Assembly (NCBI GenBank): GCA_008000375.1 | Contig: SMOI01000109.1 | Coordinates: 38,123 to 102,122 of the forward strand | Length of the DNA stretch: 64,000 nt | Direction: 5' to 3' | Source: Poteriospumella lacustris | Lineage: Eukaryota; Sar; Chrysophyceae; Chromulinales; Dinobryaceae | Part shown: piece by piece, positions 1 through 8,717 of the stretch | Numbering within the stretch: position 1 is the stretch's first letter | Layout of the letters: the number at the start of each line of letters is the position of its first letter | Position numbers and translations under genes: made by a program | The notes under the pieces: generated by a model | Seen by the model: the letters and a program-made list of their open reading frames with translations, nothing else | Told to the model about the DNA's origin: nothing | Databases searched by the model: none

Positions 1-852
1 GTCGTCGTGAATCATGCGTTGAAGTTCCGCTGTCAGCGGAAGCCAGTGCCGTTGATTGCTTGTTTAGTTACATTTCATTTTCATAAGGTGACCGCGCCGT
101 ATTTGGGCGATAAACTACATGTCCGTATAGTAAACCAATACCGACACAAACCGACGCCTACTGAGACGTTCGCATGGTTAAGCACTACCGCTATAGCACC
201 ACTACTGCCGATGACTGCATATACACACTACAAAGCTAACATTCACCTGCATCTCATCGCACTGGAGAGGTGCAGACACAGCATCAAAGTGGAAACGAAG
301 CCAAGCTGTAATGATGCAGGGCTAAAGAACTATAGTGAGCCATGAAGGCAAAACAAAAAGGGGAAAGTAAACGGGAAAATCAACAAAATAAATGTCTGTC
401 TGGTCACCGACCGCACCACACTATGACACAGGCGAACGATGAGGTGTGGTAAACATCAACAAGCATAACAAAACCAGCCATGAGGCACAATCTTACTAAC
501 AACGTCCCGGGAGGGGGGGGGCGAATTATACACAAAACCCGCCGTGAGGCACATCAAGCAACACACCGAGGGGGGGGGCGGACGAACCACGCAAAAACAA
601 AACACCGTGAGGTGCAATCTTACTAACAACGTTCCGCCTGAGGAGGAACCGCGAGACCCACGCAAGCTAAACGCGGCAATCTGATCAGCTGATAAATGAA
701 AGAAGAAACAAACTGACATAGGACAAAGGTAACCACCACAAAGCAGAAATACCTCCACAGGGCACCGTTTGCACTCGTACCCTGCCACAACACTAAACCA
801 GGAAAGGGGAAAGAACAACAACACAAAATAGAAAAAAAAAGAGAAACAAACT
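1..852. other. Intergenic region, no supported gene
   Basis: No coding signal is convincing here. Between about 430 and 660 there is an imperfect tandem repeat. A block reading roughly GAGGYGCAATCTTACTAAC occurs at about 484 and again at about 612, with C/G homopolymer runs (8-9 G) between. The region lies just 3' of the giant PSxQPT gene and probably holds its 3' UTR plus decayed repeat sequence. Confidence 0.5.
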
Positions 853-3800
853 TTACGAAACAGAGCCACCCACGGAGTAGGACGACAACACCGTTGCGGT
901 GATTTGGTTCACGGTGGCCGTTGATACGGCCCGTGCAGCAACATGCACGGAGTGGTTTGTAGCTTCACCGTCATCAACATCACTTCCTTCTATCGACAAC
1001 CAGTCGTCTGAAGTCTCGTCATTGAGTTGTCCTACAACCGGTGACGCTGCAGTGTCACCTGCGGTGACCTCTGCCTCAGTGGTATCGGTAAAGGCGACCG
1101 AGAGCTCAAACGACAAACAGTCGTTGTCAGTCGAATCAATCACTGACTGCCAAACTTGCTTAAACCGCGACTCAAAGTTCTCAGTGAGAACCGCACAGGA
1201 ATCGTCTTCTCTGTGGCCCTGTATACTTGCGGACTTCGCCTCATGACACGCAATATCTCGCGATGAAGGCACTCGATCGATACCGTTGTGGTTACCCATC
1301 AAACCCATCTCCACCATGGCAGTTGTTGGGGCCGATTGCCGATCGCATTGGTATAGTCCACCTGGATGCTCGAAGTTATCACACTGAGGGGGTGACGGAG
1401 TGACCGTGGCTGATGCGTGTGCGGATGATGTCCAACGATGGTATACACGGCGTACGGTCACGACAATAACTACCATGACGGCGATGGTCACCAACACGAA
1501 GACCGGTGTCAATGTCTGTAGCTGTGCATCCACTACAAGAGAGAGCAGATACACCATCAAGCCCAAGAACAGCGTCGCTGCGAACGACACGACCATTTCC
1601 CATCTCCCCAACGACCCACGGGACAACAGTCGTAGCACCCGACGTCGGTAGACAGATCGGTCAACGAGCTCCGTAGCCCTGGAGGTCAACTGCTGATGTG
1701 ACAGCTGTGGTTGCCGCACCAACGCCGGCCGTCGTTGGGACATCTCCCGCGACGCTGACGATGATGCCGACGAAAACGACCAGGCCTGCGACGTGTCCTC
1801 CAGGTCAACCGCTGAAACGATCCGCTGTACCGCTGCCTCTACCTCCTCACCTACGAGCCAACACAGCCCGTAGTCAAAGAGCCATACCTCCAGACTCTGC
1901 AGCAACACTACCTCACTCAACCACTCGAACAATGCGATCTGCAAGAACGACACCTGCCAGGCGTCGCCTCGAAACGCCGCCTTGCCAATGATATAGTACA
2001 GCGCACAACCGTTGCACGCCAGCAGTACCAATCCTACGAGACACTGCCATATTCGCACGTGACGCAGCGTCACCACCTCCGGGAAGGCCCGATACAGCCC
2101 CAAAAAATACACGTGGCGTTCTTCCGCCCGGTCGCCTGTCGATCCGATCACTTCCGCCATGGCTAGCCGAAGCTTCGTCACGGCGGCATCAGCTTCGTCT
2201 GATCGGCGGCTGCTTTTCATGCTGTTGGCCGATGATTCCTGAGGTGCACGACGCAATACCTCCAGGGCATTGAGCACGACCTCTTGGGGGTCGTCATCGT
2301 TGTTCGCACCCATGTGCCATCGTGTTGACCGTCCCACCCCTGACGGCTGCATCCGCAGGCGAAAGTGCCGCACCGCTGCTGCCGGGTACTGACGCGGCTG
2401 TGTCTCCTCTCTCGCTTCCTCCAGGTCGACCGCCTTGTCAGCAGTTTGATCGTGAGCCGTCAGGACGACAAAGCACCAGTCCAGGAAGTGACGTAAGAGA
2501 TTCGCAAAGACCGACGTGATAATGAACGACAGCAGGAAGGCCAAGGTCGAGTTATTCGACCCATTGAAGACGCAGTCGTCAGCCGCCGAGGCCGTGCCAT
2601 CTGCCGTGGTGATTGGAGTGGTACCGACCACTTGGCCGTGTACGATCTGGCGCAAAACAACGTCGTTCATGGACACCGACCGCGGTTGCCACAAACATTG
2701 GCTCTGTAGTGGGTCCAGTAACATTTTACCGCTGACGCAACTCGCCTCTGTCGTTTGTAGCGCACAGGACCCGTCATCCTCGGGGTACTGGAAGTCGAAC
2801 AGAACCGCCAGCACGAAGCACGCCATGGTTAGCGCCGTCAACACATGCACTATGTCTAAGACGGCCTCTTTGCGCGCACCATGCACCACGTGCCATAACA
2901 ACCGTGCGTACGGGTGACGCGCCGTCAAAACTCGCACCCAGCGACGCTGCCACCATGCGCCATCTGCTGTCTCCCTGTGCTGGAAAAACGGTGGTAGAAT
3001 GGCCAGCAGCAATGCCTTCACACTGGACTCAACAGACGGCCTGAGATTCTCCGCTTCGACATCGACTACCTCCGTGGATGGCGGCGACACACCCACTTTC
3101 CGCTTTGGCCACAGGGATAGACCGTTTGATCGTGCCCACGACAATACTAACAGACACAAACCCATGGACCACACGCTCCCAAACAAAGCCAACATCATCA
3201 CCGATTTCTCCGCCACTGCTGACGCAGATAACGTGTTCCCAAACGCCACCGTCAAAGATCCCGTTCCATAGGTACGAAACAGTCCCACCGACACGCGACC
3301 CAAAGAGGCTAACGTACTCCCATTGATACCACTGCCGCCGCATTGACAGACCACGGACGACCCCAGATCCACCGTTCGACAGAAGTCGTTGCTCACGATG
3401 CGGTTGTCCGTTAGATCTACCACGCTACACACCGCCCGAGATACCGGACACTGTCTCCGCACCTTCGCTGCGGCCCGCCCTGAACACGTCAGGTTCAGCC
3501 GCACCGCCGTGTCCGCACAGAACACCGACACCGTCTCCGCCACCCCCACCGTGCAGTTGTGCGCCAGCACCGTTGCACGATTCGCTGTCCCGCTCACCGC
3601 CATGTTCGTCTCAAAGTACGGAACGGCTGACGACGACAACGTACCGTTCGAATACACCTTCTTCACTTGGACGGTAACCACACTCGAAACCAGCTGTGGC
3701 GCCGGCAATGGCAACGTCGAGGCATTTCGCGATGAGTTGCCATTGAAGCTTACGGTACCCGAGCCCAGCTCCACCGTCGTCACCACCAACGCCACCGTCG

Positions 3801-6800
3801 TCGAAGAAAGTCCTCCCGTCGAGATACTGATTGTCGTTGAGCTCTCGGGCAGCGTGATAGACAATGTCGCGGCGGTTGCGTTGTTGGTGTTGTTTGCATG
3901 TGGCCGCACCAATGACAGCGCAACCTTCGCCACACCATCTGAGTACGTAGTCGTAGAGACTGGTTTGCTGGTGTTCAGCGGGATGCGCTGCAGCGCATTG
4001 TCCAACACATTCGACAGAGCACGGTCAGGGTTTGCGATAAAGGTCGGTGAGGAAGTGGGAACGCGTGTTGGCGAAGGTGTCGGTACGGGCAACGGCTTAT
4101 GCAATGGTTGCGACGAAGGCTGCGACGAAGGCTGCGCCGTCGGTCGCGTGGACGGCTGCGTGGAAGGGGTTGATGAAGGGCAAATAGAAGGGGTAGACGA
4201 GGGTTGAAGCGATGGTTGGTCCGACGGCAATGCTGTGGGCTGACTTGTGGGCTGCGACAGCGGATGCAACGAAGGCTGCAAAGTCGGTTGAATTGACGGC
4301 TGCGAGGATGGCTGCCAGGTCGGAGTCGACGATGGGGCGCCACTGGGCTGCGTTGTCGTGCGCAAAGACGGTTGCGCGGACGGTGAGGATGACGGCCTCA
4401 TCGAAGGACGGCCCGATGGCTGTAAACTGGGTTCGGTGGTCGGTTGCACTGTCGGTTCCGTGGTCGGCTGGCCCGACGGAGGCATCGAGGGCGCCACCGA
4501 CGGAGTCGTCGAGGGTGCCGTTGATGGAAGTGATGACGGCTCAGATGATGGCTGCTTCGAGGGTTGCGCCGTGGGGATGCTGGACGGCCATGACGTTGGC
4601 TGTGCTGATGGTTGCGACGATGGCTGTTTGGAGGGATGTACCGATGGCTGGCTCGACGGTTGTGCAGAAGGCCGAGCATTCGGTTGACAAGAGGGTTGGT
4701 TTGAAGGTTGGTATGATGGCTGCAAAGACGGCTGTGCCGATGGATTCATCGTCGGTTGTTCTGTTGGTTGCATTGACGGTCGACTCGATGGCTGAACAGA
4801 TGGCTGCATCGATGGTTGTTCAGATGGCTGTGCGGACGGTTGCGCGGACGGCTCTGCCGTAGGTTGCCTGGAAGGGTGCACTGTCGGCTGGTTCGACGGT
4901 TGGGCAGACGGTATCGAGAATGGCGGTCGTGAAGGATGAGAGGATGGAAGTGCAGAAGGTTGAGATGAGGGCTCGCAGGTCGGTTGACCTGAAGGTTGCC
5001 TGGACGGCTGCATCGATGGCTGGCTCGATGGCTGAGATGACGGCTGTCTCGACGGCTGCATCGACGGCTGACCCGACGGCCACACCGTCGGCTGTCTCGA
5101 CGGCTGCATCGACGGTCGACTCGACGGATGGTCCGTTGGTTGACTCGTCGGCTGCAGTGAGGGCTGTGCAAAAGGCTGCATCGATGGTTCCCCAGATGGC
5201 TGTACAGACGGCTGCGAAGTCGGCTGCACAGTCGGCTGTCTCGACGGCTGCGCGGTCGGCTTTGAAAATGGTTGACGGGACGGTTGGGAGGATGGCTGTC
5301 GAGAAGGCTGAGATGAGGGCTCGCAGGTCGGTTGTCCTGAAGGTTGCCTGGACGGTCGTATCGAAGGTTGGCTCGATGGTTGAGAGGACGGCTGACGAGA
5401 CGGTTGATGCGACGGCTGACTCGACGGCCACACAGTCGGCTGTCTCGACGGCTGTGCCGATGGATTCATCGTCGGTTGTTCTGTTGGTTGCATTGACGGT
5501 TGACTCGACGGCTGAACAGATGGCTGCATCGATGGCTGCCCAGATGGCTGTGTAGATGGCTGCGAGGAAGGATGCCCACTGGGTTGGAGTGAAGGACGAC
5601 TCGTTGGCTGACAAGTCGGCTGAGAAGACGGCTGCGCAGTCGGCTGTCTCGACGGCTGCGCGGACGGCTGTGCCGTGGGTTGTCTGGAAGGCTGCGCAGT
5701 CGGCTGTCTCGACGGTTGCGCGGACGGCTGTGTCGTAGGCTGTCTGGAAGGCTGCGCAGTCGGCTGTCTCGACGGCTGCGCAGTCGGCTTTGAAAAAGGC
5801 TGGCAGGACGGTTGAGAGGACGGCTGTCGAGAAGGTTGAGAGGAGGGTTTGCTGGTTGGTTGTCTTGACGGTTGCCTGGACGGTTGCCTGGACGGTTGCC
5901 TGGACGGTTGCGACGACGGCTGTGTTGACGGTTGACGTGACGGTTGCATTGATGGCTGGCGCGAGGGCTGGGACGACGGCTGACATGACGGTTGTATTGA
6001 TGGCTGCTGGGTAGGCTGCACACTTGGTTGTAGTGTGGGATGAGCGGTTGGCTGACGGGACGGCTGGCCCGTCGGTTGACGCGATGGTTGTAATGAAGGT
6101 TGCTGTGATGGCTGCGAGGTTGGCTGCGTCGGCTGCCACGTCGGCTGTGATGAAGGGTGCGACGACGGCTGTGAGGAAGGCTGTCCACTGGGTAGGGTAG
6201 TGGGCTGCTGCGTCGGCTGCCGCGATGGATGCGACGTCGGCTGACTCGTAGGTGATGTCGGCTGCCTCGTTGGCTGAGACGATGGAACCGACGGTTTCTT
6301 TGAGGGTTGCGAGGTTGGCTGGCGACTCGGCTGTGAGGTCGGCTGGCAACTGGGCTGTGAGGTCGGTAGCCCTGACGGCTGCGAAGTTGGTTGGCTACTC
6401 GGGCACTGAGTAGGTTGCGAGGTCGGTCGCCCTGACGGCTGCGAAGTTGGCTGGCGACTCGGACGCCGTGTAGGCTGCGAGGTCGGTCGCCTTGACGGTT
6501 GCGAAGTTGGCTGGCGACTCGGACGCCGTGTAGGCTGCGAGGTCGGTCGCCTTGACGGCTGTGTCGTTGGCTGTGACGTTGGTTGGGTAGGGTTCATAGT
6601 TGGTTGCGATGAAGGTTGTGTTGTCGGTTGAGAAGTGGGTTGTTGTGAAGGATGCTGCGTCGGCTGTGACGTTGGTATAGATGGCTTAGACGTGGGCTGG
6701 GATGTGGGCTGTCGTGAAGGATGCTGCGTCGGCTGCGACGTTGGTATAGATGGCTTAGACGTGGGCTGGGATGTGGGCTGCAGCGATGGCTGCTGCGACG

Positions 6801-7926
6801 GTTGGACGCTGGGACGGCAAGATGGCTGACCAGATGGCTGTCGACTTGGCTTCGAGGACGGCTGACCAGTGGGTCTACGGGAGGGCTGACCTGATGGCTG
6901 TCGACTTGGCTTCGAGGACGGCTGACCAGTGGGTCTACGGGAAGGCTGACCTGATGGCTGTCGACTTGGCTTCGAGGACGGCTGACCAGTAGGTCTACTG
7001 GAGGGCTGGCCTGATGGTTGTCGCGACGGTTGCGACGAAGGTTGTCTCGTTGGTGGTGCGGATGGCTGTGTTGATGGTTGACCAGAGGGGATAAACGTCG
7101 GCTGTGAGGTGGGCTGCGTAGTCGGTAGTGAAGTTGGCTTCCCAAACGGCTGTGATGATGGTTGTGATGAGGGCCGTCCAGATGGCTGCATTGATGGCTG
7201 ACCAGTAGGCGGAGTGGATGGGAGCGATGACGGTTGCGCGGAGGGCTGCGTCGAAGGCTGGCTAGAAGGCTTAGACGAAGGCCCGGAAGAGGGTCGTCCA
7301 GATGGTTGCATTGATGGCTGTGTGGAAGGCTGAAACGTCGGTTGAAGGGATGGCTGCCTCGACGGTTGTAACGTAGGCTGTGACGATGGTTGACCCGACG
7401 GCTTAGAAAAGGGCTGACCCGTTGGTTGCCGACTTGGCTGTGTCGATGGCTGCCGACTTGGCTGAGCTGTAGGCTGACCCGTTGGTTGCCGACTTGGCTG
7501 TGTCGATGGCTGCCGACTTGGCTGAGCTGTAGGCTGACCCGTTGGTTGTCGACTTGGCTGTGTCGATGGCTGCCGACTTGGCTGAGCTGTAGGCTGACCC
7601 GTTGGTTGACGACTGGGTTGAGATGTTGGTCGGCAACTTGGTTGAGCTGAAGGTTTGCAGCTTGGCTGTACCGACGGTAGAGACGACGGCTGGTTCGAAG
7701 GCTGACCTGTGGGCTCTGTGCCGGTCTGCAAAGAGATGCTCCGAGGTATAACATTTGATGCCGACCGGAGTACCCGTCGAAAACCATGAAATGCGACTGG
7801 AGCTGCATCCGCGCCGTTGGGGGTGTGGAAGATAAGCCAACCTAAGGATGCCTGTTGTGGAGGACGGTATGGCCAGTGACTCAGCGCGAAAAACATGACC
7901 ACGCACTTCCAAAGAAATATCCACAT
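853..7926 (-). CDS. Giant PSxQPT-repeat secreted/multi-pass membrane protein
   Basis: This is a single uninterrupted frame of 2357 codons. It opens with a hydrophobic N-terminus that looks like a signal peptide. Residues about 70-1300 are almost entirely three- to five-residue P-S/T-x-Q-P repeats, a low-complexity, probably glycosylated stalk. A non-repetitive ectodomain of about 300 residues follows, rich in Asn-Gly/Ser/Thr sequons and cysteines. It ends in a cysteine cluster (CQCGG) that vaguely resembles a GPS-type site just before the first membrane helix. About seven to eight hydrophobic helices follow, with long polar loops and a Ser/Asp/Glu-rich cytosolic tail. PSxQPT proteins of this kind are known from stramenopiles, but I know no established function; a cell-surface sensor, channel or adhesin is possible. 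Start: the ATG at 7926, just before the hydrophobic segment. Internal introns cannot be excluded. Confidence 0.8.
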   Translation of the reverse strand: MWIFLWKCVVMFFALSHWPYRPPQQASLGWLIFHTPNGADAAPVAFHGFRRVLRSASNVIPRSISLQTGTEPTGQPSNQPSSLPSVQPSCKPSAQPSCRPTSQPSRQPTGQPTAQPSRQPSTQPSRQPTGQPTAQPSRQPSTQPSRQPTGQPTAQPSRQPSTQPSRQPTGQPFSKPSGQPSSQPTLQPSRQPSLQPTFQPSTQPSMQPSGRPSSGPSSKPSSQPSTQPSAQPSSLPSTPPTGQPSMQPSGRPSSQPSSQPFGKPTSLPTTQPTSQPTFIPSGQPSTQPSAPPTRQPSSQPSRQPSGQPSSRPTGQPSSKPSRQPSGQPSRRPTGQPSSKPSRQPSGQPSRRPTGQPSSKPSRQPSGQPSCRPSVQPSQQPSLQPTSQPTSKPSIPTSQPTQHPSRQPTSQPTSKPSIPTSQPTQHPSQQPTSQPTTQPSSQPTMNPTQPTSQPTTQPSRRPTSQPTRRPSRQPTSQPSRRPTSQPTRRPSRQPTSQPSGRPTSQPTQCPSSQPTSQPSGLPTSQPSCQPTSQPSRQPTSQPSKKPSVPSSQPTRQPTSPTSQPTSHPSRQPTQQPTTLPSGQPSSQPSSHPSSQPTWQPTQPTSQPSQQPSLQPSRQPTGQPSRQPTAHPTLQPSVQPTQQPSIQPSCQPSSQPSRQPSMQPSRQPSTQPSSQPSRQPSRQPSRQPSRQPTSKPSSQPSRQPSSQPSCQPFSKPTAQPSRQPTAQPSRQPTTQPSAQPSRQPTAQPSRQPTAQPSAQPSRQPTAQPSSQPTCQPTSRPSLQPSGHPSSQPSTQPSGQPSMQPSVQPSSQPSMQPTEQPTMNPSAQPSRQPTVWPSSQPSHQPSRQPSSQPSSQPSIRPSRQPSGQPTCEPSSQPSRQPSSQPSRQPFSKPTAQPSRQPTVQPTSQPSVQPSGEPSMQPFAQPSLQPTSQPTDHPSSRPSMQPSRQPTVWPSGQPSMQPSRQPSSQPSSQPSMQPSRQPSGQPTCEPSSQPSALPSSHPSRPPFSIPSAQPSNQPTVHPSRQPTAEPSAQPSAQPSEQPSMQPSVQPSSRPSMQPTEQPTMNPSAQPSLQPSYQPSNQPSCQPNARPSAQPSSQPSVHPSKQPSSQPSAQPTSWPSSIPTAQPSKQPSSEPSSLPSTAPSTTPSVAPSMPPSGQPTTEPTVQPTTEPSLQPSGRPSMRPSSSPSAQPSLRTTTQPSGAPSSTPTWQPSSQPSIQPTLQPSLHPLSQPTSQPTALPSDQPSLQPSSTPSICPSSTPSTQPSTRPTAQPSSQPSSQPLHKPLPVPTPSPTRVPTSSPTFIANPDRALSNVLDNALQRIPLNTSKPVSTTTYSDGVAKVALSLVRPHANNTNNATAATLSITLPESSTTISISTGGLSSTTVALVVTTVELGSGTVSFNGNSSRNASTLPLPAPQLVSSVVTVQVKKVYSNGTLSSSAVPYFETNMAVSGTANRATVLAHNCTVGVAETVSVFCADTAVRLNLTCSGRAAAKVRRQCPVSRAVCSVVDLTDNRIVSNDFCRTVDLGSSVVCQCGGSGINGSTLASLGRVSVGLFRTYGTGSLTVAFGNTLSASAVAEKSVMMLALFGSVWSMGLCLLVLSWARSNGLSLWPKRKVGVSPPSTEVVDVEAENLRPSVESSVKALLLAILPPFFQHRETADGAWWQRRWVRVLTARHPYARLLWHVVHGARKEAVLDIVHVLTALTMACFVLAVLFDFQYPEDDGSCALQTTEASCVSGKMLLDPLQSQCLWQPRSVSMNDVVLRQIVHGQVVGTTPITTADGTASAADDCVFNGSNNSTLAFLLSFIITSVFANLLRHFLDWCFVVLTAHDQTADKAVDLEEAREETQPRQYPAAAVRHFRLRMQPSGVGRSTRWHMGANNDDDPQEVVLNALEVLRRAPQESSANSMKSSRRSDEADAAVTKLRLAMAEVIGSTGDRAEERHVYFLGLYRAFPEVVTLRHVRIWQCLVGLVLLACNGCALYYIIGKAAFRGDAWQVSFLQIALFEWLSEVVLLQSLEVWLFDYGLCWLVGEEVEAAVQRIVSAVDLEDTSQAWSFSSASSSASREMSQRRPALVRQPQLSHQQLTSRATELVDRSVYRRRVLRLLSRGSLGRWEMVVSFAATLFLGLMVYLLSLVVDAQLQTLTPVFVLVTIAVMVVIVVTVRRVYHRWTSSAHASATVTPSPPQCDNFEHPGGLYQCDRQSAPTTAMVEMGLMGNHNGIDRVPSSRDIACHEAKSASIQGHREDDSCAVLTENFESRFKQVWQSVIDSTDNDCLSFELSVAFTDTTEAEVTAGDTAASPVVGQLNDETSDDWLSIEGSDVDDGEATNHSVHVAARAVSTATVNQITATVLSSYSVGGSVS
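4050..7710 (-). repeat. Tandem-repeat DNA encoding the PSxQPT stalk
   Basis: The coding DNA of the stalk is a hierarchy of repeats. The base unit is 12-15 bp (P-S/T-x-Q). Larger recently amplified units are visible: a 60-bp unit (20 residues) repeated about three times near 7412-7610, another 60-bp unit near 6840-7000, another near 6365-6560, and a 69-bp unit (23 residues) near 6640-6780. Unit lengths are multiples of three, so expansion keeps frame. The periodic composition also leaves other frames open on both strands, which yields long spurious ORFs. Confidence 0.9.
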
Positions 7927-8369
7927 GCGAAGTGTGCCTGAAAAAGAAATACAAGTGGCGGATAATTTTCAGGTATTGATATTTGTCAGCGAGACAACTC
8001 TGTGTACACTCTCTGAAATTGTTTTTCTCGTGTTTGGTTTCTCAAGTTGAGTTGACCAATTGGAATTTGGAATTCGCGGGGGGGGGGTAATTTTGGGGTG
8101 TATGTAAATGAAATGAGAGGTCGAAATGGGGTTTCGGTTGGTCGGTTGGCTCGTCGTCGTCGTCGTCGTGAGACAAATTGTACGTGACCGACCGCCGGCG
8201 CTCCAATGCGGTGACTTTGCCACATTCGCCAGGTCTCCTTCGAGGGCTTGCACTTGAATTCCTCGTTTATCCTCAGTCGAAAGTCGCCGTTGGCCGCGAT
8301 TTTTCACAATCAATCAAATCAGCTATTGTTTGTAAAAAATACAAAGTCTTACATTATTTCTTCGCGATC
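7927..8369. other. Divergent intergenic region
   Basis: This stretch lies between the start of the PSxQPT gene and the first candidate exon of the NTPase-nuclease gene. It contains a G-run of about nine near 8079 and a CGT trinucleotide run near 8153-8168. No gene is seen; it probably holds both promoters. Confidence 0.4.
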
Positions 8370-8663
8370 ATGCACAGAAGTCCCGAAGAGAATATTCGTT
8401 CTGAGATTGCCCAAATCGTGAGCATCCCTTCCGGCGATAGAACTACTGAGGACAAGTCACGATTGAATGCCCTGGAGGCTGAAATGAAACTCTTGCTTTC
8501 GGTTGGAACTATGCCTCTACCGATATATTGCACTCGTTGCAACCGTGAAGGAGTCACTGGCACGCAATGTGCTGACGATTGTTCTAGTGTTGGAGGACAC
8601 AGCTTTGTGCTATTCCCAACAGCCTTACCACACGCAGGAAAGAAAGTATCAGTTCCCATTGAT
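8370..8663 (+). CDS. Candidate 5' exon with Cys/His cluster
   Basis: An ATG at 8370 opens about 98 in-frame codons ending near a possible donor (GTATGA at 8664). The peptide has a charged helix-like start and then a C-x2-C, C-x3-C, H pattern suggestive of zinc binding (CTRC ... CADDC ... H). It sits directly before, and on the same strand as, the NTPase-nuclease gene, whose own first exon carries another CPVC cluster. It could be the true first exon of that gene or a separate small gene. I could not find a phase-correct acceptor with a good pyrimidine tract, so the junction is unresolved. Confidence 0.35.
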
Positions 8664-8717
8664 GTATGAACTGCGAAAGAGCGAACTAACGTTGCGATGG
8701 TTAATGACAAATGAGAA

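Noticed and set aside
3389-6349. Long open frames on both strands inside the PSxQPT gene (for example 4212-4862 + and 4820-6349 -)
   Set aside because: They arise from the three-base periodic repeat, have no independent start context or domain, and mirror the true frame.
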